Source: Agrocybe praecox (Eukaryota; Basidiomycota; Agaricomycetes; Agaricales; Agrocybaceae). Taken from it: a stretch of DNA of 23,051 nt. This document shows, piece after piece, positions 1 to 8,308 of this stretch. The DNA is taken from assembly GCA_964017145.1 (NCBI GenBank), contig CAXHKQ010000036.1:1-23051 (forward strand). The letters are read 5' to 3'. Under the pieces are notes generated by a model. The model had not been told where the DNA came from and did no database searches. It saw only the letters and a program-made list of their open reading frames with translations. The stretch's first letter is position 1. Each line of letters begins with the position of its first letter. A program made the position numbers and the translations under genes.

Positions 1-285
1 GTTCGGTCCTCACGAAGCTCTGTATTTATTGCAGTTTTGAATTTTTCTGCTGAATGCAGACAAAGAGAGGACATGTATTTGATATTACGAATCAAACTAG
101 AGCTCTCACTGATTTATTCTAGGTGCTAATTTGAATCGATAGCCTTCTTTCGAAATGTCATCCAATTACGTTATTTTCAATTGTCAATTTTCAATATACC
201 ACCATTAAGGATACTTTTCGCACAAAATCGTCACAAATTGTCTCAACATACCAACTCTAACCTAACCCTATTTCACTATTTCCAG
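1..285. other. AT-rich non-coding flank (probable intron)
   Basis: No coding potential seen. The last bases run into a pyrimidine-rich stretch ending TTTCCAG at 279-285, which resembles a splice acceptor for the DDX56-like exon that follows. Confidence 0.4.
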
Positions 286-616
286 ACTGAAGCTCTTCCT
301 CGCCCAGTTCGGCATCACCACATGCGTCCTCAACTCCGAACTCCCGGCCAAACAAAATGCGCTACCACGCCGTCAACCAATTCAACCAGGGCATCTACGA
401 CATCATCATCCTCTCCGACGAACTCGTTCTCGACGCTCCCGCTTCAAAGCGCAGCAAGAAGTCGAACAACGGTGAGAATTCCGGCTGCGGCGCCAAAGGC
501 GACAAAGAGTCCGGCGTCTCGCGCGGCAACGACCTCCATTGCGTCTCCAATGTCATCAACTTTGACTTCTCTCTCGATGTCGCCTCCGACATCCATCGTG
601 CCGGACGCACGGCCAT
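286..616 (+). pseudogene. DDX56: Decayed DDX56-like DEAD-box helicase exon
   Basis: The conceptual translation matches the C-terminal helicase domain of DDX56 (yeast Dbp9), a nucleolar RNA helicase of large-subunit ribosome assembly. After the acceptor-like TTTCCAG, one frame from 287 reads LKLFLAQFGITTCVLNSELP. Near 350-357 the match jumps by one base into the frame MRYHAVNQFNQGIYDIII. That frame continues through an acidic/basic linker to SGVSRG, VSNVINFDF and HRAGRTA (motifs V and VI). Helicase motif VI normally continues HRxGRxxR; here homology stops at about 616 and the frame ends in unrelated residues. The frameshift, the altered motif V (RGND where RGID is usual) and the lost 3' end make this a broken exon copy. 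No other DDX56 exon is visible in the window. Identification rests on recalled family motifs. A functional exon with a sequence error is less likely because the 3' end is also lost. Confidence 0.7.
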
Positions 617-622
617 TTTTTA

Positions 623-815
623 TGGAGCTATGAGAACATCGAATAAATAATTGTTTAGTATAGGTATATTGAGAAATACCAATATGACGTTTATTTAAAA
701 AAAAAGTTTAGAAAAATGCTCAGAGTGAAAGTTCCTCATAACCAAAGAGTTTCATAAAATTCATATACAAATAGAATGATTGGTTCAAAAGTTATTCGAT
801 GTTCTCATAGCTCCA
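623..815. repeat. Perfect 24-bp inverted repeat, 145-bp spacer
   Basis: The arms at 623-646 and 792-815 are exact reverse complements (left arm begins TGGAGCTATGAGAAC). The bases just outside and just inside the arms do not pair, so the match is exactly 24 bp. The structure begins a few bases after DDX56 homology ends. The spacer is AT-rich and non-coding. It could be a small MITE-like element or a foldback left by a rearrangement, but I see no clear target-site duplication. Confidence 0.75.
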
Positions 816-1154
816 ACAATGGGAGCACCATCTACATCTACCATCTATAGTCTGGCTAAATGAACAGTGCAAATCGGGGATATAAATATGTATAGGACCT
901 TCTATCGAAAAGTAACGATAATAATATTTACAAAAGAAACGACATGAATGCTTCGAAACTCTAGACTGTGATGTTGGAGTAAACATTGAATAGCGATGGA
1001 GATAATATTTTGTTCGAGGATTCACAAGAAATTATAGTTTAGTGAATGAACAATGAAGTTGTATTTTTGATTAAAATGTATTTATAAATTTACCGAAATG
1101 AATATGAAATATCGTCAACTTTTCTCGAATAATTCCCGTTTCAGAATGCGCACC
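816..1154. other. AT-rich spacer, no gene seen
   Basis: AT-rich and without convincing coding potential on either strand. If exon block C of the RIF1-like gene is spliced at 1160, this would be downstream intron or 3' flank of that gene. Confidence 0.3.
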
Positions 1155-1472
1155 TCATACGTCCGGCGTCACCGGCACATCGATCACGATCGCCTCTCCG
1201 GCTGCCGCATCCTCGGCGCTGATCACCAGGTTCGCGGGCGTCCACGGCTTGATGCTGCGACTGTTGTCCTGCGACTGCGACGTATCGTCGACGCGACGCT
1301 CGCGCATCTTGTCGTGCTGATGATCGGTCAGTCGATCGGGATTGAACTTCCACACCGACGGTATGACGAAGAACTCGCCCGCATCGGCGGCAGCCGAGCT
1401 GGTGGTCTGCATCGCCAGCAGCTCGCGGCGCAGCTCGTCGTCGGGCAGCTCGCGCACCAGCCGCTGTGTCAC
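1155..1472 (-). pseudogene. RIF1: RIF1-like exon block C
   Basis: On the minus strand an acceptor (CTTCAG) precedes 1472, and an open frame runs about 105 codons: VTQRLVRELPDDELRRELL, then GEFFVIPSVWKFNPDRLTDH, RERRVD, SQSQDN and a tail ending VTPDV. The block FVIP...LTDHQ...+R.D...SQ.D resembles the conserved segment just after the HEAT repeats of RIF1, the Rap1-interacting factor that controls replication timing and break repair through PP1. The exon starts in phase 0. It may end at a TGA (1155-1157) or be spliced at a GTATGA donor whose first base is 1160. This block is open, but the neighbouring blocks of the same apparent gene are broken, so it is listed as pseudogene. The RIF1 assignment is moderate: the motif order fits, but I could not align it. 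Confidence 0.45.
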
Positions 1473-1643
1473 CTGAAGATGAATGCAGACCAACATGCAA
1501 ACCATTTTCAATTATTACAACAGAAATAAATTTAAATGATTAACTCGACAGAAAAATAGTCGAATTTGTATGCCCCTTAGAACTTAGAACATTTGTTTAC
1601 GACCTCGACCTCGACCTCTGAAATCCAACTCAACCTAAACTAC

Positions 1644-1916
1644 CTTATTTCGCTTCACGTGCGCCTCCACCACCGTCCTGAACTCCGCACACACCGCCCG
1701 ATTGCATCGCAATGCCGCTACCGTCGACTCCAGTCGGCCCAACGTCTGCTTCAGTCGCCCGTACATGCGCACCACCTGGGCTCCCTCCAGCCGTTTCATC
1801 TACGCGTACAGCGCCGCCGCCACGCAATTCAGATCCTTGATCGTCGTCGGCGCGCCAGCCGCCGCACACAGATAGTCCACATGGTCGAACAGCTGTGTCG
1901 GCAGCGATTCGGACGC
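1644..1916 (-). pseudogene. RIF1: RIF1-like exon block B with in-frame stop
   Basis: This minus-strand block is bounded by an acceptor (TATTTCTAG) and a donor (AAG|GTAG). It is exactly 91 codons long with phase 0 at both ends, so it would join block C in frame. It encodes a helix-rich stretch (SLPTQLFDHVDYLCAAAGAP, then RLEGAQVVRMYGRLKQTLGR) consistent with a HEAT-type solenoid. A TAG interrupts the frame about 38 codons in, after LNCVAAALYA; one substitution from CAG would explain it. I cannot place this block in RIF1 by sequence. Its membership rests on position, strand and phase match to block C. Confidence 0.4.
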
Positions 1917-2403
1917 CTAGAAATAGAGACGACAGAGAGAGTGGACAGTGAGCGAGGAGATATTCGAATTATTCATAATCGAGGGAATCCTGAGGTAATC
2001 TGATATCATTTTTGGGAATTGATATCACCGATATGACTGAAAATCACTTGACATCGTCGGACATCAATGGACGTATTTTTTCTCGAAATATGTTCAAGCA
2101 AACATTCGGATAACATCTCAAAATATAGTGAATGGCCTCTCTAGTGAGGCATTGAGTTATGAATCGAATTTATTCTTAACCCTCCAATATCAATAACAAA
2201 TTCAGAATATACGCGTATTCAGAAACAAAACAATTAATATTTGTTTCTTGTTCTGATATTTACGATATTTACTGACTTAGCGTATTAATTTATTTACTGA
2301 AAAATGCATTGATTCATAAATCAACAAATTGCGTACGGAATCGAAATAGATCAATAATGAGAGAAAGAACTGATTTAATAAATTTCAAAACATAACCGCC
2401 TAC
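1917..2403. other. AT-rich interval, probable intron (RIF1-like gene)
   Basis: It lies between the donor of block A (GTAGGC reading leftward from 2403) and the acceptor of block B. It is AT-rich with no coding signal. Block A ends in phase 2 and block B starts in phase 0, so either an exon is missing from view or the phase has been lost by decay. Confidence 0.35.
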
Positions 2404-3040
2404 CTGAAATCGCTGTGCTCCAGCTCGATCAGCGCCGCCAGAATCGCATTGTACGTGGGCGCACAACGCGCACTATGCATGCGCAGCGCCGCCAGAGCGC
2501 CACACGTGAACGCCGGCCGGCCGCCGGTGCCGGACAGCCACCCAATGGCTTCGGTCAGCGCGGTGAACGCGGCGAACTGATCGGGCAGCTGAGCAATGAC
2601 GGAGACGGCGAACGTAAGCAGCAGTTCGGCCTCGGCGGCTTCCAGGCTTGGCAGACCAGTACCGTCAGAGGAGGAACTGTTCCAAGTGACCGGGCAGCGG
2701 GCGACGAGCTGGGCGGTCAGATGGCGCCAGATCGCCGGTGGCGGCCGAGCCGGCGCCGGTGGTGCTGGGCGCGGTCGGACGGGCGGTGGCGCAAAACTTG
2801 AGCAGGCGTTTGGTGAGCTCACGGTGATTGGCAGCGGCGACGGCGGCGGCCAACACGTTCAGCCAGATGGGGAGAAGGTCGGCCAGCTGGTTGGGCGTGT
2901 AGGTGAGGGTGGGACTGAGGAGTAGGCAGATGCACTGAACGCAGGTGAGCAGGCGATCGAGGTGGGCGGAGTGGGTGGCGTTGGGGGGGCGCGGATGAGT
3001 TTAGGAAGCGCGCGGAGACTGGAGACGGCCGTCGATGTGT
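2404..3040 (-). pseudogene. RIF1: RIF1-like HEAT-repeat exon block A with frameshifts
   Basis: Minus-strand GC-rich block whose protein-like signal moves between frames. The upstream part reads SSLRALPKLIRA. At a run of seven C (about 2983-2989) the signal shifts to NATHSAHLDRLLTCVQC, PNQLADLLPIWLNVLAAAVA and NHRELTKRLLKFCAT. Between about 2690 and 2790 it shifts again to TAQLVARCPVTWNSSSSDG and AELLLTFAVSVIAQLPDQFA, ending IELEHSDF before a GTAGGC donor. The amphipathic leucine/alanine pattern suits an alpha-helical HEAT solenoid. Two frame changes are needed, so no single protein is encoded as it stands. The C7 shift could be a sequencing indel; the second lies in low-complexity DNA. The 5' border is uncertain. 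Confidence 0.4.
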
Positions 3041-3144
3041 GTCTTGTGTTGTTTATGTTGACGTTGATATACGCTTTGCATACGTGATGAGAAGCGCTCT
3101 TGACTCTCGAGTATTTGAGTACAAGTACGCTTATATAAACAAAT

Positions 3145-3290
3145 ATGTTCGCGCGTTTTTACAACCGTGAGAGCCAGTTGACCTTATATGCGTTGGAGCT
3201 GGATTGTTGTACACAGGAAAATGTTCGCGCGTTTTCACAACCAAGAGCCAGTCCACCTTATATGCGTTTGAACTAGATTGTTCTCTGCTG
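3145..3290. repeat. Diverged tandem duplication, period about 75 bp
   Basis: Two direct copies start at 3145 and 3221. Both begin ATGTTCGCGCGTTTT, continue with ACAACC, GAGCCAGT and CCTTATATGCGTT, and end near TAGATTGTT or TGGATTGTT. Small indels separate them. No coding frame is shared. Confidence 0.8.
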
Positions 3291-3370
3291 CATATATGGC
3301 AATATAGATACGCTGCACTCTGTTTAAATCCCGACGTGATGTAATATCTTTCCTACTCCACTATCTCGTA

Positions 3371-3445
3371 TGACGTATTGGTGTAGTTGGTAGAGCACTA
3401 GACCCAGGATCCGATGGTTGTGGGTTCAAATCCGATTCCGGATTG
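3371..3445 (+). repeat. tRNA-like (SINE-type) unit 1
   Basis: It has an A-box-like segment (TGGTGTAGTTGG), the anticodon-arm-like GAGCACTAGAC and a B-box-like GGGTTCAAATCC, then a T-run near 3453 that could end Pol III transcription. Stem pairing is poor and the anticodon loop is not canonical, so this is not a functional tRNA. The 5' flank TATGACG is shared with units 2 and 3, which points to a dispersed tRNA-derived family. Confidence 0.6.
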
Positions 3446-3602
3446 TGTGTATTTTTTTTTTAATGTACTATAACTTTTGCATTATACATGATGCGTATAA
3501 AACAAATTATTCGTCAGAGAACTCGGAACGTTGTATTTCAAGTCTAGCGCCATAATAACTGTATAATTATTACTTACCAACACTGGCCAACCTATTAGTA
3601 TA

Positions 3603-3675
3603 TGACGTAGTGGTAGAATTGGTAGAGCACTAGACTCTGAATCAGAAGGTTGTGGGTTCGAATCCATTCATTCTG
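3603..3675 (+). repeat. tRNA-like (SINE-type) unit 2
   Basis: The clearest of the three units. It has TATGACG flank, TTGGTAGAGCACTAGAC, a loop position reading CTG, and a perfect B-box GGTTCGAATCC, followed by a run of T at about 3680. By position the anticodon would be CTG (Gln), but the anticodon and T stems pair badly. It is best read as a tRNA-derived SINE head or tRNA pseudogene. Confidence 0.65.
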
Positions 3676-3729
3676 TTGTTTTTTTTACATCTAAAAATGT
3701 AACGTTGAACTTTTGTTTATAAAAAAAGA

Positions 3730-3806
3730 TGTGCGAGTCGAGGACTCGAACCCATAACCTTTGAATTTCAAGTCTAGTGCTCTACCGACTCCACCATCTC
3801 GTCATA
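3730..3806 (-). repeat. tRNA-like (SINE-type) unit 3, inverted
   Basis: Reverse-complement copy. On the minus strand it reads TATGACGAGATGG, GGTAGAGCACTAGACTTGA, then a B-box-like GGGTTCGAGTCC and a T-run. It shares the 5' flank and the GAGCACTAGAC core with units 1 and 2. Confidence 0.6.
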
Positions 3807-4291
3807 CATCATTGTTGGTCATAATTGAGAAATACTTCGATCAAAATAAATTGGTATATAAACACCAGCTTAAGTACGACTAGAGCAAGATGTATATTTG
3901 GAGCGGCTACACACACACACATATGCAGTTTAGGTATATAACAATTGTATGCATGCTAATGAGGGCGGTTATATCTCTAGCAGTTTGAAAACTATATTTC
4001 TCCAAATTATTTAAATATAAAACTACACATATTCGTGCTGAATATAATGATCAATAATATTTCATAATCAACATTGGTTCTTAAATAAACCACAATTTTA
4101 AAATATAATTAGAACCATAGATGTCATAGAGATTATTTTGTTTTTTCGAGAGTACTTATCCCCTCCTTTCTCCCTGAACGAATTATGTACTTGTGGGTGA
4201 GCAAATTGTGGGAGATGAGTTGGATACACTCGCTCAAATGTCTTTTTGTTTTGCTTTCGGATCGACACGGACGTGTTAATTACGATACAAA
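3807..4291. other. AT-rich upstream region of the MULE transposase
   Basis: It contains a short CA run near 3909-3922 and otherwise AT-rich DNA. The left terminal inverted repeat of the MULE should lie here or further left, but I could not identify it. Confidence 0.3.
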
Positions 4292-6199
4292 ATGAATATC
4301 ATCGAGGGAAGGAAGAAGGGCTCCAAGGTGTTCCAGGATGTCGACGGGCATCTCTGGAAGAGGAACAAGGTGATTAAAGACAGGTCGTATTTCCATTGTG
4401 TGGTGAAAGGGTGCAGCGCGACGTGTATATACGTGGGCGATGTGAAGATCGCAGCCATTCCGGAAACCGTACACACTCACAACATCGAGGTGTCCGAGGA
4501 ATTGGAGTGCGTTCTTCTCTTCAAAGAAGAGTTGCGTAGGAAGGCTCGCGATACCCAGCAACCGTTCTACGAAATTTTCTCGGAGACGCAGAGGGTACAT
4601 CGTGAAGGGGCCGTGCTCGCCGGTTTTTACCATCAGCTGGAGCAAATGATGAGGCGCGCTCGCGACAGCGCAACACCAACGTCGATGGAACAATTCCATG
4701 CGATGATGCAGGACCCCGGAAAAAACGAAAAATTTGGATTCGATCTTCAGACGAATCCAAAAAAGTTTTACCGGGGCATGAAGGTCGCTGAAGATGGATC
4801 GAAGATGATTTGGTTTGCCAATCAAGACATCGGGGAGTTCGTTGCTGGGCAACGCACCCTGAACTTGCACATGGATGCAACGTTCCAGGTTGTGCCGAGT
4901 GGATTGGGCATGCAGCTTTTTATTGTGCATGCCTATTACAAAAGAGTAATTCTTCCTCTCGGCTACTTCCTGATGTCAAATAAGACGACAGTGGCGTATA
5001 AATCGGCAATCAATGCTTGGATGGCAGAGTTCGGGGTGATTTCACCTGGTGAAGTCATGTCGGACTATGAGGACGCGATTCGAGCGGCGGCGAAGGAGAT
5101 CTGGCCAACGGCTGTTGTGCGTGGTTGCTGGTTCCATTTCGGAACGAATGTTTCGAAAAAGGCTACCGCAACGAAGATCAACCGCAGCGACGCCGCAGTG
5201 CACATGGCAATGACATTGCCCTTATTGCCACAGGAGAGCATGGCAGAAGGCTTCGATTTCATCGAACGCAATATCGGAGGGAGAGGAATCGGGATTGGAA
5301 CCGACGCTGAGACAGTGTTTTGTCAGTATTTGCGCAAAGAATGGTCTGCCAAAGACATTTCTGTTTTTGGCATCGAAAACCGCACTAACAACTTTGCGGA
5401 AAGTTTTCACAACCAGCTGCGCAATAAAATGCCGACATCACACCCCAACGTTTGGGTTTTCGTCAGCAAGTTGCGCGAGATCGATGACGACAAGTCAATG
5501 GACTTGAAGCGCTTGCTGATAAATCACCAACCTCGACCAAAACGCTTGAACGTTGTTCAGCGTGATATGATGATTGCCAAAGCTCAGGCTGACTTTCTGG
5601 TTGATCGCGATGTTGGTGCTCTTCTCGAGAGGTTGCGAGGGATTATGAGCAAGATATATTCATTGGGTTACACCAACTACGAATATATCAACCCGGATGC
5701 GGACGCGGACCCGGACGATTGTATTCCCGGTGTCCAGAGCACACCAACAAGTCGTCAGCCGACGTCTGCAAGGCGCCCTGCTTCAGCCACTACGAGAGAG
5801 GGCAGATTGGTGACGACTCCCAGTGTCCGCCAGAACTCGGACGAATTTATTCCCGGTGTTCGGGTTACTGCGAGTGGACGCGCTGTCACAGCCACTCCGA
5901 GACAAAGCAGACTGGTGACGACCAGTGTCCAGAACCCGGAAGACTGTATTCCCGGTGTTCGGGATTCTGCCCCGAGAAACAAACGCCGGCCATCGTCGTT
6001 ACGGCCAAGGGACGGTCACGGGCTTCTCGGTATGGTTATGCCTCTTGGCCGGCGGCCGGCGGCGCCCTACCGGCGGTGGTCGCCGGAATTTCAAACAGGG
6101 AACAAACAGATACCGGCTAGACTGGCCATGTCCCTTGGCCAATGGCCCTCGGCGGCCGGCCGGCGGTGGACGTCGATATTTCAAACAGGGAACAAATAG
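4292..6199 (+). CDS. FLYWCH zinc finger / MULE transposase
   Basis: This 635-codon uninterrupted frame encodes a transposase of Mutator-like elements, which cuts element ends and joins them to target DNA in the nucleus. Residues 1-64 form a FLYWCH-type zinc finger (W22, Y33-F34, C36, C41, H61, H63), probably the DNA-binding part. The MULE catalytic domain spans about 185-420: D195 in LHMDATF, D258 in VMSDYEDAIRAA, the family motif C279-W-F-H282, and E370 in RTNNFAESFHNQL, giving a complete DDE set. From about 470 the tail is disordered and repetitive, with IPGV in three repeats (DDCIPGV, DEFIPGV, EDCIPGV). The last ~35 residues are read from the first units of the 90-bp array, and the stop TAG lies inside that array, so the natural C terminus has been replaced. 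The ATG opens a clean frame just upstream of the finger. Full catalytic residues suggest the enzyme may still work. Confidence 0.85.
   Translation: MNIIEGRKKGSKVFQDVDGHLWKRNKVIKDRSYFHCVVKGCSATCIYVGDVKIAAIPETVHTHNIEVSEELECVLLFKEELRRKARDTQQPFYEIFSETQRVHREGAVLAGFYHQLEQMMRRARDSATPTSMEQFHAMMQDPGKNEKFGFDLQTNPKKFYRGMKVAEDGSKMIWFANQDIGEFVAGQRTLNLHMDATFQVVPSGLGMQLFIVHAYYKRVILPLGYFLMSNKTTVAYKSAINAWMAEFGVISPGEVMSDYEDAIRAAAKEIWPTAVVRGCWFHFGTNVSKKATATKINRSDAAVHMAMTLPLLPQESMAEGFDFIERNIGGRGIGIGTDAETVFCQYLRKEWSAKDISVFGIENRTNNFAESFHNQLRNKMPTSHPNVWVFVSKLREIDDDKSMDLKRLLINHQPRPKRLNVVQRDMMIAKAQADFLVDRDVGALLERLRGIMSKIYSLGYTNYEYINPDADADPDDCIPGVQSTPTSRQPTSARRPASATTREGRLVTTPSVRQNSDEFIPGVRVTASGRAVTATPRQSRLVTTSVQNPEDCIPGVRDSAPRNKRRPSSLRPRDGHGLLGMVMPLGRRPAAPYRRWSPEFQTGNKQIPARLAMSLGQWPSAAGRRWTSIFQTGNK
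5700..5970 (+). repeat. IPGV-coding degenerate repeat in the transposase tail
   Basis: Three diverged units each carry GA(C/A)(G/T)(A/T)TTCCCGGTGT-like DNA encoding (D/E)xxIPGV, with a GGCAGATTGGTGACGAC-type spacer between units. The same DNA recurs at 8040-8105 and, strongly amplified, at 8394-8610. Confidence 0.8.
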
Positions 6200-7183
6200 A
6201 TACCGTCTAGACTGGCCATGTCCCTTGGCCAATGGCCCTCGGCGGCCGGCCGGCGGTGGACGTCGATATTTCAAACAGGGAACAAATAGATACCGTCTAG
6301 ACTGGCCATGTCCCTTGGCCAATGGCCCTCGGCGGCCGGCCGGCGGTGGACGTCGATATTTCAAACAGGGAACAAATAGATACCGTCTAGACTGGCCATG
6401 TCCCTTGGCCAATGGCCCTCGGCGGCCGGCCGGCGGTGGACGTCGATATTTCAAACAGGGAACAAATAGATACCGTCTAGACTGGCCATGTCCCTTGGCC
6501 AATGGCCCTCGGCGGCCGGCCGGCGGTGGACGTCGATATTTCAAACAGGGAACAAATAGATACCGTCTAGACTGGCCATGTCCCTTGGCCAATGGCCCTC
6601 GGCGGCCGGCCGGCGGTGGACGTCGATATTTCAAACAGGGAACAAATAGATACCGTCTAGACTGGCCATGTCCCTTGGCCAATGGCCCTCGGCGGCCGGC
6701 CGGCGGTGGACGTCGATATTTCAAACAGGGAACAAATAGATACCGTCTAGACTGGCCATGTCCCTTGGCCAATGGCCCTCGGCGGCCGGCCGGCGGTGGA
6801 CGTCGATATTTCAAACAGGGAACAAATAGATACCGTCTAGACTGGCCATGTCCCTTGGCCAATGGCCCTCGGCGGCCGGCCGGCGGTGGACGTCGATATT
6901 TCAAACAGGGAACAAATAGATACCGTCTAGACTGGCCATGTCCCTTGGCCAATGGCCCTCGGCGGCCGGCCGGCGGTGGACGTCGATATTTCAAACAGGG
7001 AACAAATAGATACCGTCTAGACTGGCCATGTCCCTTGGCCAATGGCCCTCGGCGGCCGGCCGACGGCCGGCCGTCAATATGTAGTCGTTTCAAACAGGGA
7101 ACAAATAGATACCGTCTAGACTGGCCATGTCCCTTGGCCAACGGCCCTCGGCGGCCGGCCGACGGCCGGCCGACGAATGCATA
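6031..7183. repeat. 90-bp minisatellite, about 12 units
   Basis: A diverged unit (6031-6120) is followed by ten apparently identical 90-bp units (6121-7020), each starting ACTGGCCATGTCCCTTGGCC. An altered unit at 7021-7119 carries a GACGGCCGGCCG variant and a short insertion, and a truncated final unit follows. The DNA is rich in GGCC and CGGCCGGC. Because 90 is divisible by three, frames stay open across the array on both strands (30-residue periods). I regard these long frames as by-products of the period, not genes. Confidence 0.95.
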
Positions 7184-7194
7184 GCAACCTATTA

Positions 7195-7611
7195 CTATAC
7201 CTCTCACGCAAACTGTATATGCATGCGTATATGCGTGGATGTGCGCACACGCATAGCTATAGCATAGCTAGCGATTCGTCAGCGCAGCGAACCTACCGAT
7301 AGCTTAGGTGCTGCTTTCCGAGCACACTTCTCACATGTTCTGCGCTCTGCGCCTCGAGACTTCGAGCTGCGAGGTTCACACTTTGCTGCCGATGTAACTT
7401 GAGATGTGGTTTGAGTTTATTTATATCGCATATTTGCACACAAATATGTTGGAATAAAATTTCAACCGATACAAACCCAAAATCAGAGTGCGAAAAATGA
7501 TGATCGTTTAATATCATTCATAATAATAATTATTATTATTGTACCATTCAATTTTATTCAGCGGGCCGACAATATCAACATTGGCATCAGCTTACACACA
7601 TTATTGCTTCG
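7195..7611. other. Unique spacer between the two GC-rich arrays
   Basis: No gene seen. It has a hairpin with ATGCGTG (7231-7237) pairing CACGCAT (7248-7254), a GCATAGCTA direct repeat after it, and an AATAATAATTATTATT palindrome near 7525. Confidence 0.4.
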
Positions 7612-7866
7612 GTCATTCGTGGCCGTTCAGGGCCTTTTGTGGCCGTACATTCAGGGCCGTTCATGGCCTTTTGTGGCCGTACATTCAGGGGCCGTTCAGG
7701 GCCTTTTGTGGCCGTACATTCAGGGCCGTTCAGGGCCTTTTGTGGCCGTACATTCAGGGGCCGTTCAGGGCCTTTTGTGGCCGTACATTCAGGGCCGATC
7801 AGGGCCTTTTGTGGCCGTACATTCAGGGCCGTTCAGGGCCTTTTGTGGCCGTACATTCGTGGCCGT
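7612..7866. repeat. 34/35-bp GGCC-rich minisatellite, 7 units
   Basis: Seven copies of CCTTTTGTGGCCGTACATTC are joined by AGGGCCGTTCAGGG or the one-base-longer AGGGGCC variant. The two unit lengths alternate for part of the array, giving a 69-bp higher-order period that preserves reading frame. Confidence 0.95.
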
Positions 7867-8294
7867 GTCGGCCGGTCGCCGGCTCTTGGGCGCGCGACTA
7901 CGAAAGGGTACCATACGCCCGGGACAAAGGCCGTCGGCGCCCAAGGGACTCGCCAGCCGTTTACGAGTCGCCGACCGTCGGCGACTCGTGGAATTGTTGC
8001 TCGGGTGCGAGTGGTCGCGCTGTCGCAGCCAATCATCTGAGACAGGGCAGAATGGTGACGACTCCCAGTGTTCGGAATCCGCAAGATTGTATTCCCGGTG
8101 TTCGGCTTGAGACAACAACTAGTCGCGAGCCACCGACCAAACGGCTCCGCATTGGGTTGCCTCAAAGCCAAAATAATCCATCTGCATCTTCCTCATCCGC
8201 TGATCCGTTAGTTGATCGACCTCCTCGACAAATTAACTTTGAAGCTGAGGAGGAAATTGCATACATGGCTAATTTTGGGTTTGAGTCGATTTAA
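7867..8294 (+). pseudogene. Displaced C-terminal tail of the MULE transposase
   Basis: From about 8040 this frame repeats the tail pattern (RMVTTPSVRNPQDCIPGVRL). It then gives a non-repetitive end with a basic patch (TKRLRIG), a serine cluster and an acidic stretch (NFEAEEEIAYMANFGFESI), ending at TAA (8292-8294). This looks like the original C terminus of the transposase, now separated from the catalytic part by the two minisatellites. In the present sequence it is read through the 34/35-bp array (open frame 7539-8294) and not from the transposase start. No separate promoter is visible. Confidence 0.5.
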
Positions 8295-8308
8295 ATTGTC
8301 TACACTTT

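Noticed and set aside
1098..1529. Plus-strand frame opposite RIF1-like block C, and a similar one at 1593-2003
   Set aside because: Antisense to exon-like blocks with splice sites on the minus strand; residue content (RRH-rich) is typical of shadow frames.
4280..4930. 216-codon minus-strand frame under the transposase
   Set aside because: Shadow of the transposase frame, which has clear motifs and catalytic residues.
5925..7207. Frames of about 400 codons on both strands across the 90-bp array
   Set aside because: They exist only because 90 is divisible by three and the unit lacks stops in those frames. No domain or start context supports a gene.
7539..8118. Several open frames through the 34/35-bp array
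   Set aside because: By-products of the repeat period. Only the end of one frame (about 8040-8294) has independent support, as transposase tail.
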